A stretch of DNA of 64,000 nucleotides, taken from positions 62,001 to 126,000 of the forward strand of contig NZ_BDAU01000022.1 in assembly GCF_001612615.1 (NCBI RefSeq), written 5' to 3'. The first letter of the stretch is position 1; each line of letters opens with the position of its first letter. Source of the DNA: Nocardia amikacinitolerans NBRC 108937. Lineage in GTDB: Bacteria > Actinomycetota > Actinomycetes > Mycobacteriales > Mycobacteriaceae. The notes beneath the pieces were generated by a model. It saw nothing but the letters and a program-made list of their open reading frames with translations, ran no database searches and was not told the origin of the DNA. A program made the translations under genes and the position numbers. Below are positions 45,192-54,363 of this stretch, one piece after another.

Positions 45192-46183
45192 CAGAAGTCC
45201 GAATCCATTGCTGCGGCCGCGATCTCGGCGAGCAGCAAGTCGTCGTCGCCCGCAGCGGCACGGCCGAGCCGAGCGGCCGCGAAATCGCGAATACGTTGCC
45301 GCTCTTCCCGTTCAGCCGCGTTCAGCTCGGCCGGACCCACGCCGGGAACGTAAACCCGCACTGCGGCGACTTCGTCCGACGACACCGACGCCGCACCCTG
45401 CCAGGTATCGCCGAACAGCTCGAGTTCGGTGTCGACAGCGCCACCTGAGGTGTCGAGTAGCGCACGTGGTCGCAAATGCGCGGGTGCGGCGACCAATTGG
45501 GGCGCGGCCACCGCTCGCACCCGCACGAGCGTTGCCCCCTCGGCCCTGGTCAACTCCCAGGACACCGCGCGTTCGGAGGCGTCGACCAGCCCGGGCGGGC
45601 AACGCCGCCAATCCCATCCGCCGCTGCCGCGGCCCAAGACCAGCTCGCCGTGCCTTGCGCCGGGACCAGCGGCCAGCGCGTAATCCTCCGCCCGGCCGAG
45701 TGCGGTGGAAGGCGCTGTCACCGGCGCGAGGTGCGCGTCGACGCCGTCCACCAGCGACTCGCATTCCTCGGTGAGCGTGGCGATCTCGGTGTCGAGCAGG
45801 CTCTGATCCAGCGCCGGGATGCCGTCGATGGTGGACGCGGGCCACCAGCGGGCCGCCCAGTGCGCGTAGGCCAGCCGCCTGGCCCGCGTCACCAGAGTGG
45901 GCAGCGCGGGGTCGGCCGGGAGTTCGCCGGTTCGCTTGTCGGCGACGGCCAGTGCGACGCGTTCGCCGTACACGGCCCACAACCACTCCTGCGCGCCGTC
46001 GAGGTCGTGCAGCACGGCGGCCGGAACGTGTTCGTCGGCAAGCAGACTCCAGCTGAGATGACCGCCGACCACCTCCAACACCAGGGTGTCCAGTGCGGGC
46101 ACGTCATCCAAAACCGTTGGCGCGCCGCTTGGGACGACGGTCCAGAGTCCGTCCGCGTGTTCGCGCACGAGCACCGCGTTCAT
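45191..46183 (-). CDS. Unrecognised protein of the CHAT-TPR operon
   Basis: The product is 330 residues, starting at ATG 46183 within the stop of the upstream gene and ending in the start of the TPR gene. Soluble and acidic, without signal peptide or membrane helices. Visible blocks: VLDDVPALDTLVLEVVGGHL, AQEWLWAVYGERVALAV, a Trp-rich AHWAARWWPASTIDGIPAL, a mid-section with ARHGELVLGRGSGGWDWRR, and a C-terminal charged helix AEREERQRIRDFAAARLGR. I know no matching family. Its position between the CHAT partners and the large first gene implies it belongs to the same complex. Confidence 0.7.
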   Translation of the reverse strand: MNAVLVREHADGLWTVVPSGAPTVLDDVPALDTLVLEVVGGHLSWSLLADEHVPAAVLHDLDGAQEWLWAVYGERVALAVADKRTGELPADPALPTLVTRARRLAYAHWAARWWPASTIDGIPALDQSLLDTEIATLTEECESLVDGVDAHLAPVTAPSTALGRAEDYALAAGPGARHGELVLGRGSGGWDWRRCPPGLVDASERAVSWELTRAEGATLVRVRAVAAPQLVAAPAHLRPRALLDTSGGAVDTELELFGDTWQGAASVSSDEVAAVRVYVPGVGPAELNAAEREERQRIRDFAAARLGRAAAGDDDLLLAEIAAAAMDSDF

Positions 46184-48135
46184 CAGCTCGCCCTCGATTC
46201 CGTCGAACCGAACTCACCCGCGACCGCACTCGCGCTGAGCGCGTTCTTCACCTTGGTGCGGTGATCGAGGATGACCGAGCGGGCCACACCGTCCAGCAGA
46301 TCCCACAACTCCTCTGGTTCGTCGACCGGAACCGCGCGAACATCGCGCCCGTGCAACCGAACCCAGAGCCGCCGCAGGTAGGGCCGCCACGGTGTGCGGA
46401 GTTCCGTCGCGATCTGCGCGAGCGGTCCGCTCGCCTGCTCGGCCTCGTGCACCGCGAGCCGCCGCGCTTGCAGCACATAGGCTTCGCGCCGCCATCGGTT
46501 GTTGATCGCCTGGTGCGCCGCGGTTTCGCGCGCGACGCCGTACGGCGCGGCTGCTCGCCGAGCCGCCCACGTGGTATCCGCCGCGTCATCGCGACGCGGT
46601 CGGGGGCCGTCCGCCGCGCTGAGACGATCCGCGTGCGAGGCGCCCGCTGCGCCGCCGCGATCCGGCCGCGTGAGGTTCGCCGCGCTGCCGCGTTCTGCCG
46701 GTGCGGCCTCTGCCGCGCTGAGACGGTCCGCCTGTGCGGCGCCCGCTGCGCCGCCGCGATCCGGCCGCGTGAGGTTCGCCGCGCTGCCGCGTTCTGCCGG
46801 TGCGGCCTCTGCCGCGCTGAGACGGTCCGCCTGTGCGGCGCCCGCCGCGCCGCCGCGATCTGTCTGCCGGACCTCGCCTGCACCTCCGTGATCCGGCCGC
46901 AGGACGTCCGCCGCACCAGGGCGATTCGACCGTCCAACCTCCGCCGGGTCGCCGCGATCCCCCAGTACGCTGCCGGCGCCATCGCTGCGGTCCGCGTGCG
47001 GGATGTGGACGGCGCTGCCACGATTCCCCGGTGCGACGCTGTCGAGTGCCGCCCGCCCGGCGTCCGTCGCACCACCGGTCCCCGACTGTGCGTTGCCCGC
47101 GGTACCACCGCGATCCGCCCGCCCCGCATCCGCCAAGTGACGCACCCGCCCCACCCCAACGCTCTCGCCCTGCACCACACCGAACGGCGAAAGACCCACG
47201 GCCAGCGCGGCTCCGGTAGCGGCCGCAACGCGCAGCGTCTCGTCCAGCAGCGCCCACGGCGCGCAACAGCGGGCGATCTCGTCGGTGACCAGCTCCGGAA
47301 TCGGCGGTAGCTCAGCGCGTTCGCTCGACGCCTGCAACACCGTGAAGACCCGTTCGTAGATCGTGCGGTCGAACGGTAGTCCCAGGTCCGCCTTGGACGC
47401 CGACGTACCGAGCGCGGGCGGGTGCGGCAGCGGATGCGCGGTGAGCCCGAGTTCGTTCGCGCTGCCGCCGGATGCCCGGTGCCAGAGGTCGATACCGGAA
47501 TGCGTGCCCGCGTGCGCCGCGACCAGCCGGTCCAGTTCGGGCTGCCCGTCGCCGGTCACCCGACTGTTCGCGCACGCGTCGAGGAGCTTTTCGAACCCCG
47601 CGGTGTGATCGCCGCGCACCGCCGAAGGACGTCGTCGCCAGGCGATCTCGATCAATCCGCCCAGCTCCCGCGCCACCTCCGCGTCGGTCAGGTGTTCCTT
47701 GAGCGCCTGCGTGGTTCGGCCCGCGGCGAATTCGTGGATATCGCGCAACGCCGCCTCCGCGGTCTGCTTGTCCCGCACCGGATCCGGGTGTCCCGCTGTC
47801 GTCGCGAGCTCGAAGCAGCGCTGGAAATAGAGATCCTGCGGATTGCCCTCGGTGATGCGCAACGCCCGACGAACCTGTTTGAGCAGCGTGAACCAGGCCG
47901 CGGTGGCGCGCAGTACGTCTGCGGCGGCGTAGATCCGGGTGGCGAGCAGCGTCGCGCCGTCCGCGGTGAGGATCGCGCCCGCACAACTCGGGTGCTGCAC
48001 GGGCCGGATGACCAGCGGGTCGAGCACGAGTTTGACGGTCCGGCGCAGCGGTCCGCCCTGTGGGCCGCTGAGTGCTTCGACACCGTCGAGCTTGCGCCAC
48101 ACCTCGTCGAGCACCATGGCGCGCGGTCGTCGCAT
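46183..48135 (-). CDS. Unrecognised large protein of the CHAT-TPR operon with internal repeats
   Basis: The product is 650 residues from ATG 48135, or 644 from ATG 48117 (MVLDEVWRKLDG). The N-terminal 310 residues appear globular and alpha-helical (LVIRPVQHPSCAGAIL, NPQDLYFQRCFELATTAG, TIYERVFTVLQASSERAE). The middle (about 325-525) is low-complexity Gly/Ala/Arg/Asp with two perfect 33-residue repeats. The C-terminal 125 residues (INNRWRREAYVLQARRLAVH; PWRPYLRRLWVRLHGRDV; EPEELWDLLDGVARSVILD) look folded again. First gene of the operon. No family recognised; it could be the system's effector, substrate or scaffold. Confidence 0.7.
   Translation of the reverse strand: MRRPRAMVLDEVWRKLDGVEALSGPQGGPLRRTVKLVLDPLVIRPVQHPSCAGAILTADGATLLATRIYAAADVLRATAAWFTLLKQVRRALRITEGNPQDLYFQRCFELATTAGHPDPVRDKQTAEAALRDIHEFAAGRTTQALKEHLTDAEVARELGGLIEIAWRRRPSAVRGDHTAGFEKLLDACANSRVTGDGQPELDRLVAAHAGTHSGIDLWHRASGGSANELGLTAHPLPHPPALGTSASKADLGLPFDRTIYERVFTVLQASSERAELPPIPELVTDEIARCCAPWALLDETLRVAAATGAALAVGLSPFGVVQGESVGVGRVRHLADAGRADRGGTAGNAQSGTGGATDAGRAALDSVAPGNRGSAVHIPHADRSDGAGSVLGDRGDPAEVGRSNRPGAADVLRPDHGGAGEVRQTDRGGAAGAAQADRLSAAEAAPAERGSAANLTRPDRGGAAGAAQADRLSAAEAAPAERGSAANLTRPDRGGAAGASHADRLSAADGPRPRRDDAADTTWAARRAAAPYGVARETAAHQAINNRWRREAYVLQARRLAVHEAEQASGPLAQIATELRTPWRPYLRRLWVRLHGRDVRAVPVDEPEELWDLLDGVARSVILDHRTKVKNALSASAVAGEFGSTESRAS
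46642..46839. repeat. Perfect 99-bp tandem duplication inside a coding region
   Basis: Bases 46642-46740 and 46741-46839 are identical by direct comparison, and a third partial copy starts at 46840. Each unit encodes 33 residues containing AEAAPAERGSAANLTRPDRG, so reading frame is kept. Perfect identity indicates a recent, length-variable minisatellite. Confidence 0.93.
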
Positions 48136-48269
48136 TCGACCAGGTTAACGGACCTTTGGCCGGTTCGGGCCGCCGAAACCTGGGATCGGTAGGCGGCGTG
48201 CGATTCCTACCTTTCTCACAACGGCCCACCCGGGGCCGGACCAACCGAGACAGACAGGAACAGATCACC

Positions 48270-48806
48270 ATGAACGCCAAGCACTTCCGCATCGGCACCG
48301 CCGCCCTCGCCGCCGTCGCGCTCACCGGCTTCCTCACCGCCTGCGGCGACGACTCCGCGAAGAGCTCGCCCGCGACCTCGCAGCAGACCACCGCCGCCGC
48401 GCCCGCGGGCCCGGCCGCCGGCAAGTCCGCGGCGCTGGTCGACGGCAAGGCGCTGAACGGCACGTTCGATACCACCTGCGCCAAGCAGGGCGACACCCTG
48501 GCCCTCGCGCTGACCGACAACAACAACGCCACCTACGGCCAGCTGTCGGTCAGCGCCACCATCACCGGCGACACCGTGCAGGCCGTCGGCATCGCGGGCA
48601 GCCAGGGTGGCTCCTCGGGCCTGCCCTACGCGGTCGGCTACGGCAACGGCCAGCCGGGCGGCTCGGCGAAGCTCGTGAAGGACGGCAACACCTACAAGGT
48701 CACCGGCGAGGGCGTCGGCGCGCCCGACCTGAGCAACCCGCTCGCGGGCCCCTCGACCTCGACCTTCGACATCACCTTCGCCTGCACGACCATCGTCGGC
48801 GCCTGA
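48270..48806 (+). CDS. lpqH: 19 kDa lipoprotein antigen family protein (LpqH-like)
   Basis: The product is 178 residues from ATG 48270 (AGGAA nine bases upstream). The signal peptide ends in the lipobox LTAC, with Cys25 lipidated. A Ser/Thr/Ala-rich linker follows, then the mycobacterial 19 kDa domain with its paired cysteines (FDTTCAKQGDTLALAL and DITFACTTI). It is surface-exposed and anchored to the membrane; mycobacterial LpqH is a TLR2 agonist. Monocistronic, followed by a hairpin. Confidence 0.9.
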   Translation: MNAKHFRIGTAALAAVALTGFLTACGDDSAKSSPATSQQTTAAAPAGPAAGKSAALVDGKALNGTFDTTCAKQGDTLALALTDNNNATYGQLSVSATITGDTVQAVGIAGSQGGSSGLPYAVGYGNGQPGGSAKLVKDGNTYKVTGEGVGAPDLSNPLAGPSTSTFDITFACTTIVGA

Positions 48807-48824
48807 CGGTCCGACTGCTCGGCT

Positions 48825-48882
48825 CCCCGTCGTCCCGCGAGCCCGGCGCCACCGAGGGGTGCGCCAGGACGGGACGACGGGG
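48825..48882 (+). terminator. Hairpin downstream of lpqH (terminator-like, no T-tract)
   Basis: A perfect 13-bp inverted repeat CCCCGTCGTCCCG / CGGGACGACGGGG with a 32-base loop begins 19 bases after the lpqH stop. High-GC actinobacteria often use such hairpins without a U-run, but the loop is long. Confidence 0.5.
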
Positions 48883-48930
48883 TGGCCCGGAACTCGGAAC
48901 GTCCGACCGACAAAACCCAAGGAGCACACC

Positions 48931-49734
48931 ATGGCAACCAAACTGCGCGCCGCCGCGATCGTCTTCGGCCTCGCCGCGATCGGCCTCTATCTCTGGAACG
49001 GCCTCACCTACGAACCGAGCAGCCCGTGGGAGCCCGGCTTCACCGCCTGGCTCAACGGCTTCATGGCCCTGCCGATCGTCGCCTTCACCATGGTGGTGCT
49101 GGTCTTCGCCTTCACCGGCGAGGGCATCATGTCCGCCTTCACCGGACTGAACACCACGGAATTCCGCGGCGGCCTGCTCGGCATCGGCACCGTGAAGTCG
49201 TTCCGGCAGACCGGGCTCACCGTCAACGACCAGCCGCAGATCCGCATCGAATTCAGCGTCGAGGGCGTGGACGGCAAGGTCTTCGACTCCGCCGCGAAGA
49301 TGATCGTGCCGCTCACCGAACTGGCGTTGCTGCGTCCCGGCGTTGTGCTTCCCGTGCGCTACCTGCCGGACCGCACCGACAAGGTGGAGGTCGACCTCTC
49401 CGGCGACAGCGTCGAGGCGCAGCGGGTGATGAACGAATCCATGATCCGCAAGGGCTTCACCACAAAGGCCAAGTTGGACATCGCTGCGCGGGGCATCGCG
49501 GCGCAGGCGGTGGTGCAGTCGCTGTCGGTGCCCGGGGAGATCCGCGACGGCTACTCCAAGGTGGTCATCGGGCTCGCCGTCACGCGGCCCGACGGCAGCA
49601 CCTTCCGCACCGGCGCCGAGAAGTTCCTGCCGCCGGCGAGCGTCGGTAACGTGCAGGTGGGCAGGATCGTGCAGGTGCATTACCTGCCGGAGAACGAGCA
49701 GGAGGTGGTCATCGCGATTCCGGTGAACGCCTGA
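48931..49734 (+). CDS. Membrane protein, unknown function
   Basis: The product is 267 residues from ATG 48931 (AAGGAG eight bases upstream). Two transmembrane helices (about 5-23 and 44-66) are followed by a cytoplasmic or exported region with two similar beta modules: TVNDQPQIRIEFSVEGVDG ... VVLPVRYLPD and DGYSKVVIGLAVTRPDG ... IVQVHYLPENEQEVVI. The repeated R/HYLP motif suggests an internal duplication, similar in style to DUF3592 proteins. No enzymatic residues seen. Confidence 0.68.
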   Translation: MATKLRAAAIVFGLAAIGLYLWNGLTYEPSSPWEPGFTAWLNGFMALPIVAFTMVVLVFAFTGEGIMSAFTGLNTTEFRGGLLGIGTVKSFRQTGLTVNDQPQIRIEFSVEGVDGKVFDSAAKMIVPLTELALLRPGVVLPVRYLPDRTDKVEVDLSGDSVEAQRVMNESMIRKGFTTKAKLDIAARGIAAQAVVQSLSVPGEIRDGYSKVVIGLAVTRPDGSTFRTGAEKFLPPASVGNVQVGRIVQVHYLPENEQEVVIAIPVNA

Positions 49735-49820
49735 GACTTGGTCGGCTGTTCACCTGGGTGTTTCCTGGGAATAGCCTGCGGCGTTTAGCGTGCGGCCGAC
49801 AGCCCAAAGCAGGAGTGATC

Positions 49821-51887
49821 GTGACCTTGAAACCACTCGCCCTCTTCGTGCAGCACGACGGCCGCTCCGCGCGCGCCGCCGTGACCTGCGAGTACAAATG
49901 CGCCAACGCGTGCTTCCACGAGACGCCCAACACCTCGGGCGGCGAGTACTTCGGCGACATCGTCAGCTCCCTGAACCGGCGTGGACTGATCAAGGGCGGC
50001 GCGGCCGCGGTTCTCGCGGTCGGCGCCGCCTCCGCGCTCGCGGCCTGCGGTGACGACGAGGCCACCGGCTCCACCGGAAGCACCCCGGCGGGTCCGCCCG
50101 GAACCGGAACCAACTTCACCGCGGTCGCGCCCAACAAAGAAGACGCCGTTGTCGTCTCGGAGGGCTACGAGCAGTCGGTCGTGATCCGGTGGGGCGACCC
50201 GCTTTTCGTCGACGCTCCGGCCTTCGACTTCGACCGGCAGTCGGCCGCCGCGCAGGCCAAGCAGTTCGGCTACAACAACGACTTCGCCGCCCTGCTGCCC
50301 ATCGAGGGCCAGGCCAACAGCTACCTGCTCGTGGTCAACCACGAGTACACCACCGCGCCGCAGATGTTCCGCGGCTACGACAAAGCGAACCCGACGCCCG
50401 AGCAGCTCGCCATCACCATGGCGGCGCACGGCCTGACCGTCGTCGAGGTCAAGGGCGAGCCAGGCACCGGCAAGCTGACGACCGTCTTCGGCAAGTACAA
50501 CCGCCGCATCACCGCCACCACCGAGTTCACCCTCACCGGTCCCGCGGCGGGCAGCGAGTTCGTGAAGACCTCCGCCGATCCGACGGGCACCAAGGTGCTC
50601 GGCACCTTCGCCAACTGCGCGGGCGGCGTAACCCCGTGGGGCACCGTGCTTTCCGGCGAGGAGAATTTCCACGGCTACTTCGCCAACGGCGACAAGCCCG
50701 CCGGCGGTGACGCGGCCGGGGCGCGGGCCAAGCGCTACGGCTTCACCGCGGGCGCGACGGCCAACCTCTGGGAGCGCGCGGACAAGCGCTTCGATCTGGC
50801 GCAGGAACCCAACGAGGCCAACCGATTCGGCTATGTCATCGAGGTCGACCCGTGGGACCCGAACTCCACGCCGGTCAAGCACTCGGCCATGGGCAGGCTC
50901 AAGCACGAGGGCGCGAACATCTACGTCACCAAGGGCGGCGACGTCGTCTCCTACACCGGCGACGACGAGAAGTTCGACTACATGTACAAATTCGTGTCGT
51001 CCCGCAAGGTGCAGTCCGGTACCGGCGCGGCGAGCAGGCGGCACAACATGACCATCCTCGACGCGGGCACGCTGTACGTCGCCAAGCTCACCGGCGACCA
51101 CGCGGACAAGATCGACGGCACCGGAGCCAAGCCGTCGGACAAGGGCTTCACCGGTAAGGGACAGTGGATTCCGCTGCTGGAGACGAACGCCGAGGGCAAG
51201 GGCAGGTCGCTGGTCGACGGCATGACCGCCGAAGAGGTCGCGGTGTTCACCCGGCTCGCGGCCGACAAGGTCGGCGCGACGAAGATGGACCGCCCGGAGG
51301 ACTTCGAGGCCAACCCCTACACCGGCAAGGTGTACGTCGCGCTGACCAACAACGACAACCGCGGCAAGGAGGGCAAGGCGGGCGCCGACGAGGCGAACCC
51401 GCGCAACCTCAACAAGAACGGCCAGGTCCTGGAGATCGACGACGACCACACCGGCACCGAGTTCACCTGGTCGCTGCTGCTGGTCTGCGGTGATCCGAAC
51501 GCGGCGGACACCTACTACGCCGGGTTCGACAAGACCAAGGTGAGCCCGATCTCCTGCCCGGACAACCTGGCCTTCGACCCGTACGGCAACCTGTGGATCT
51601 CCACCGACGGCAACGCGCTGAAGTCCAACGACGGCCTCTTCTCGGTGGTGCTCGACGGCGCGAATCGCGGTGAGACCAAACAGTTCTTGACCGTGCCGCG
51701 CGGTGCGGAGACCTGCGGTCCGATCGTCACCGAGTCGCGGGTGATCGTGTGCGTGCAGCACCCGGGTGAGACCGACGACGCCACTCCCGACAACCCGTTC
51801 TCGCACTGGCCCGACGGTGGTTCCGCGCAGCCGAGGCCGTCCGTGGCGGTGGTGTGGAAGAAGGACGGCGGGCGGATCGGCGTGTAG
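49821..51887 (+). CDS. phoX: PhoX-family phosphatase (Tat-exported, probably lipidated)
   Basis: The product is 688 residues from GTG 49821 (AGGAG six bases upstream). A long N-terminus with a Cys cluster CEYKCANAC (residues 23-31) and NTSGGEYFGDIV precedes a twin-arginine signal NRRGLIKGG (Arg53-54) and a hydrophobic stretch ending ALAAC (Cys76), a lipobox. PhoX/DUF839 motifs: NHEYTTAPQMF, CAGGVTPWGTVLSGEEN, RFGYVIEVDPWDP, ALGRLKHEG-like MGRLKHEGA, and CPDNLAFDPYGNLWI. These calcium/iron enzymes release phosphate from organic esters outside the membrane. Not linked to pho regulators here. Confidence 0.92.
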   Translation: MTLKPLALFVQHDGRSARAAVTCEYKCANACFHETPNTSGGEYFGDIVSSLNRRGLIKGGAAAVLAVGAASALAACGDDEATGSTGSTPAGPPGTGTNFTAVAPNKEDAVVVSEGYEQSVVIRWGDPLFVDAPAFDFDRQSAAAQAKQFGYNNDFAALLPIEGQANSYLLVVNHEYTTAPQMFRGYDKANPTPEQLAITMAAHGLTVVEVKGEPGTGKLTTVFGKYNRRITATTEFTLTGPAAGSEFVKTSADPTGTKVLGTFANCAGGVTPWGTVLSGEENFHGYFANGDKPAGGDAAGARAKRYGFTAGATANLWERADKRFDLAQEPNEANRFGYVIEVDPWDPNSTPVKHSAMGRLKHEGANIYVTKGGDVVSYTGDDEKFDYMYKFVSSRKVQSGTGAASRRHNMTILDAGTLYVAKLTGDHADKIDGTGAKPSDKGFTGKGQWIPLLETNAEGKGRSLVDGMTAEEVAVFTRLAADKVGATKMDRPEDFEANPYTGKVYVALTNNDNRGKEGKAGADEANPRNLNKNGQVLEIDDDHTGTEFTWSLLLVCGDPNAADTYYAGFDKTKVSPISCPDNLAFDPYGNLWISTDGNALKSNDGLFSVVLDGANRGETKQFLTVPRGAETCGPIVTESRVIVCVQHPGETDDATPDNPFSHWPDGGSAQPRPSVAVVWKKDGGRIGV

Positions 51888-51982
51888 TCGACTGTGCCCC
51901 GGTTGTTTTCGCCGGCTGGGCATTCGGGTCAGCCGTATCCCGTTTCCCGGCCAGCTCTGCGCTGCCATAGCTGAAGATCGTT

Positions 51983-52013
51983 CGCCCCCAGCCGGTTCGC
52001 CCGGCCGGGGGCG
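51983..52013. terminator. Hairpin between convergent phoX and lysozyme genes
   Basis: The stem CGCCCCC-a-GCCGG / CCGGC-c-GGGGGCG (12 bp with one mismatch) has a five-base loop. It lies between two convergent stops, so it can serve both strands; there is no T-tract. Confidence 0.65.
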
Positions 52014-52022
52014 CTCGCTCAA

Positions 52023-52745
52023 CTAACCCATATTGGCGAACGTGGCGAAATCGCCTTGGGCGCCGCTGTATACGTTGAGATCGGTGCGGCCCGCGATGCC
52101 GGGGATGCTGCCGCTGTCGGTGGTCTGCCAGAACGTCCAGGTCGGCCAGCCGCCGGGCACCTCCGGTTGGGCGTTGCCGCGGTAGTCGGCGATCCACAGC
52201 GGATAGCGGGTGAACTCGCTGGTGTTCGCCATCGCCGTCTTCCAGAAGTTCGGATAGGTGTAGATGATCGGCACCCGGCCGGTCAGCGCTTGCACCGTGT
52301 TCAGGTAGCGGTGCGTCCAGTTGATCAGCGCGGCGGGACCGAGACCGCCGGAGTGCTCCAGATCGAGCACGGGCGGCAGGTCCAGCGGACCGTTCTGACC
52401 GAGCACCGTCGCGGCGTAGAGCGCCGCCTGTGGTTCGGGCGGCAGCTGCGGGCGCGCGTAGTGGTACGTGCCGCGCGCGATGCCCGCCGCGCGCATCAAC
52501 AGGCTGTCCGGCACGAAGTAGGGATTGATGTAGCTCAGGCCCTCGGTGGCCTTGACCATGGCGAAGTCGTGGCCGGACCGTTTGACCGCGAACCAGTCGA
52601 TCAACCGGCCGTCGATGTGCTGCCAGGACGAGACGTCCGGCCCGACCGGCGCCGCCGCGCTCTGACCGGTCGCCGAAAGGATGCTGCCCACCACGATCGC
52701 GGACAACGCGACACTGCGAGTCGCTCTCCAACGAGTGCTATCCAT
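52023..52745 (-). CDS. Secreted GH25 lysozyme
   Basis: The product is 240 residues with a Sec signal peptide ending SAAA-P near residue 32. GH25 features: PDVSSWQHIDGRLIDW with the first catalytic-site Asp, FAMVKATEGLSYINPYF, the catalytic DLE in LPPVLDLEHSGG, and PIIYTYPNFWK. The C-terminal WTFWQTTDSGSIPGIAG is typical. It cleaves the MurNAc-GlcNAc bond of peptidoglycan. No separate cell-wall-binding domain. Independently transcribed. Confidence 0.92.
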   Translation of the reverse strand: MDSTRWRATRSVALSAIVVGSILSATGQSAAAPVGPDVSSWQHIDGRLIDWFAVKRSGHDFAMVKATEGLSYINPYFVPDSLLMRAAGIARGTYHYARPQLPPEPQAALYAATVLGQNGPLDLPPVLDLEHSGGLGPAALINWTHRYLNTVQALTGRVPIIYTYPNFWKTAMANTSEFTRYPLWIADYRGNAQPEVPGGWPTWTFWQTTDSGSIPGIAGRTDLNVYSGAQGDFATFANMG

Positions 52746-52818
52746 GCCCTTCGACCTTAGGCCCCAGCCTCGCCTTCGCTCCCCCGCCGCGCCGAGTCCA
52801 AGCGCGCCGCGGGTGTCG

Positions 52819-54156
52819 TCAGCCGAGCCAGTCGAGGACCGAGGCGGCGGTCCAGGACTGCTGCATGCTGCCGAGGGGTTCGCCGGTGAAGGGTTCGTAG
52901 TACTCGGCGAAGCTGCCGTCGCTGGCCTGTCGCAAGCCCTCGGCGCGCAGCATGAAGGCGCGTTCGGCCCAGCCGCGGCGGGCGAAGACCCAGGAGAACA
53001 GCCAGCTCATCACCGGCCACACCGGTCCGCGCCAGTATTCGCGCGGGCGAAAGTCCCTGGAGACGGGGGAGGTCGAGGGCGGTAGCGCGAAGCGCAGGTC
53101 CGGGTGGCCGCAGTAGCGCGGGCCCTCGAACAGGCGAAGCAGGCTGCGTTCGGTGTCGCGTGGCAGGCCGCCGCACAGCAGCGGGGCGAAGACGGCGAGG
53201 GTCTCCGTATCGATCCAGCGCTGGAGGCGCACGTCGTAGTCGCGGGCCGCGCCGGTCCGCGCGTCGGTGGTGGCGACGACGCCCGCACGGAAGCGCTCGG
53301 CCCACGCGTAGAGGTCGCGCACGTCGGCGTGCGGCTGCTTGTACTCCTCGCCGATGTTGGCGAGCACCTCGCAGGCCAGGGCGAAGACCGCGGTGACGAA
53401 CACGTCCTGCACGGCAAAGCTCATGGTGGAGGCGAGTTGGTAGTCGTCGTATCCGGCCCGCCGCATCTGCTCGACCAGCCAGAGGTACCTGTCGTACTCG
53501 CGGTCGGTGGGGCGCTGCGTCGGATCGTCGATGATCAGCACGTCCTCGCGGCGGTACGGAGGCAGATCGCCTGGGATCACGTGCTCGTAGGCGCGGTCCC
53601 AGCGCGGCGAGTTGTCCATGCCGGATTCCCAGCCGTGGTAGAGCGTGATCCGGCCGTTCTCCTTCGGATCCCGCGCGTGCGCGAGCCAGCGATGCCAGCG
53701 CACCAGGTCCGGCCAGCGGCGATTCAGGAACTCCTCGGCGACGGCCCTGGTGCTGCGCCCGTGGCGGCGGGAGTGATCGAGAATGCGCTGCACGGCGATG
53801 GCGTGCACCGGCGGCTGGGTGATGCCCGAGGTGTCCGGACCGTCGGGCGCGTTGGCGGCCAGCTTGCGGCACTCCCAGCGGGCCGGGCCGGGGAAGTAGC
53901 CGTCCACGCCGTTGGCGAACACGATGTGCGGGATCATCCCGTTCTTCCACTGCGCCGAGAGCAGCGTGTCCAACTCGACGACGGCGCGCTCCACGCTGAG
54001 CGGTGCGAGACCGACGGCCACGAACGCCGCGTCCCAGCTCCACATGTGCGGATACAGCCGAGGCGCTGCGCTGGTCATGGTGCCCAGGTCGTTGCCCCGC
54101 AGCAGGTAGGCGGCGCGCGCCGCGAGCTGAGTTGGGGTGAAACCCGGATGTGCCAT
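52819..54156 (-). CDS. ggh: Glucosylglycerate hydrolase (GH63-like)
   Basis: The product is 445 residues from ATG 54156, which equals the known mycobacterial enzyme to within a residue; upstream in-frame sequence is not family-like. (alpha/alpha)6-barrel features: MWSWDAAFVAVGLA, WKNGMIPHIVF, YHGWESGMDNSPRWD with the catalytic acid at Asp181, GPVWPVMSWLFSW, and the catalytic base region SFAEYYEPFTGEPLG near 415-425. It hydrolyses 2-glucosylglycerate, a solute stored under nitrogen limitation and used to start methylglucose lipopolysaccharide. No signal peptide. Confidence 0.9.
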   Translation of the reverse strand: MAHPGFTPTQLAARAAYLLRGNDLGTMTSAAPRLYPHMWSWDAAFVAVGLAPLSVERAVVELDTLLSAQWKNGMIPHIVFANGVDGYFPGPARWECRKLAANAPDGPDTSGITQPPVHAIAVQRILDHSRRHGRSTRAVAEEFLNRRWPDLVRWHRWLAHARDPKENGRITLYHGWESGMDNSPRWDRAYEHVIPGDLPPYRREDVLIIDDPTQRPTDREYDRYLWLVEQMRRAGYDDYQLASTMSFAVQDVFVTAVFALACEVLANIGEEYKQPHADVRDLYAWAERFRAGVVATTDARTGAARDYDVRLQRWIDTETLAVFAPLLCGGLPRDTERSLLRLFEGPRYCGHPDLRFALPPSTSPVSRDFRPREYWRGPVWPVMSWLFSWVFARRGWAERAFMLRAEGLRQASDGSFAEYYEPFTGEPLGSMQQSWTAASVLDWLG

Positions 54157-54363
54157 CCCCCTATTCTGCGATCCGACGCGCAAATATGCCCGATCAGCGG
54201 CGGTGGGTTGCGTCGCAGCGCGGCGCACCAGGTGTTCGGCGGATCTCACTCTCGCATGCCCCGTCCGTGGAGATTGGTTACCGACGTATGCGTGCATCGC
54301 TACGAGTCGGCGCAGTGCTACGGATTCGAGGTCGCTTCCGGCGTGCCGACTACGGTGGGGCGC

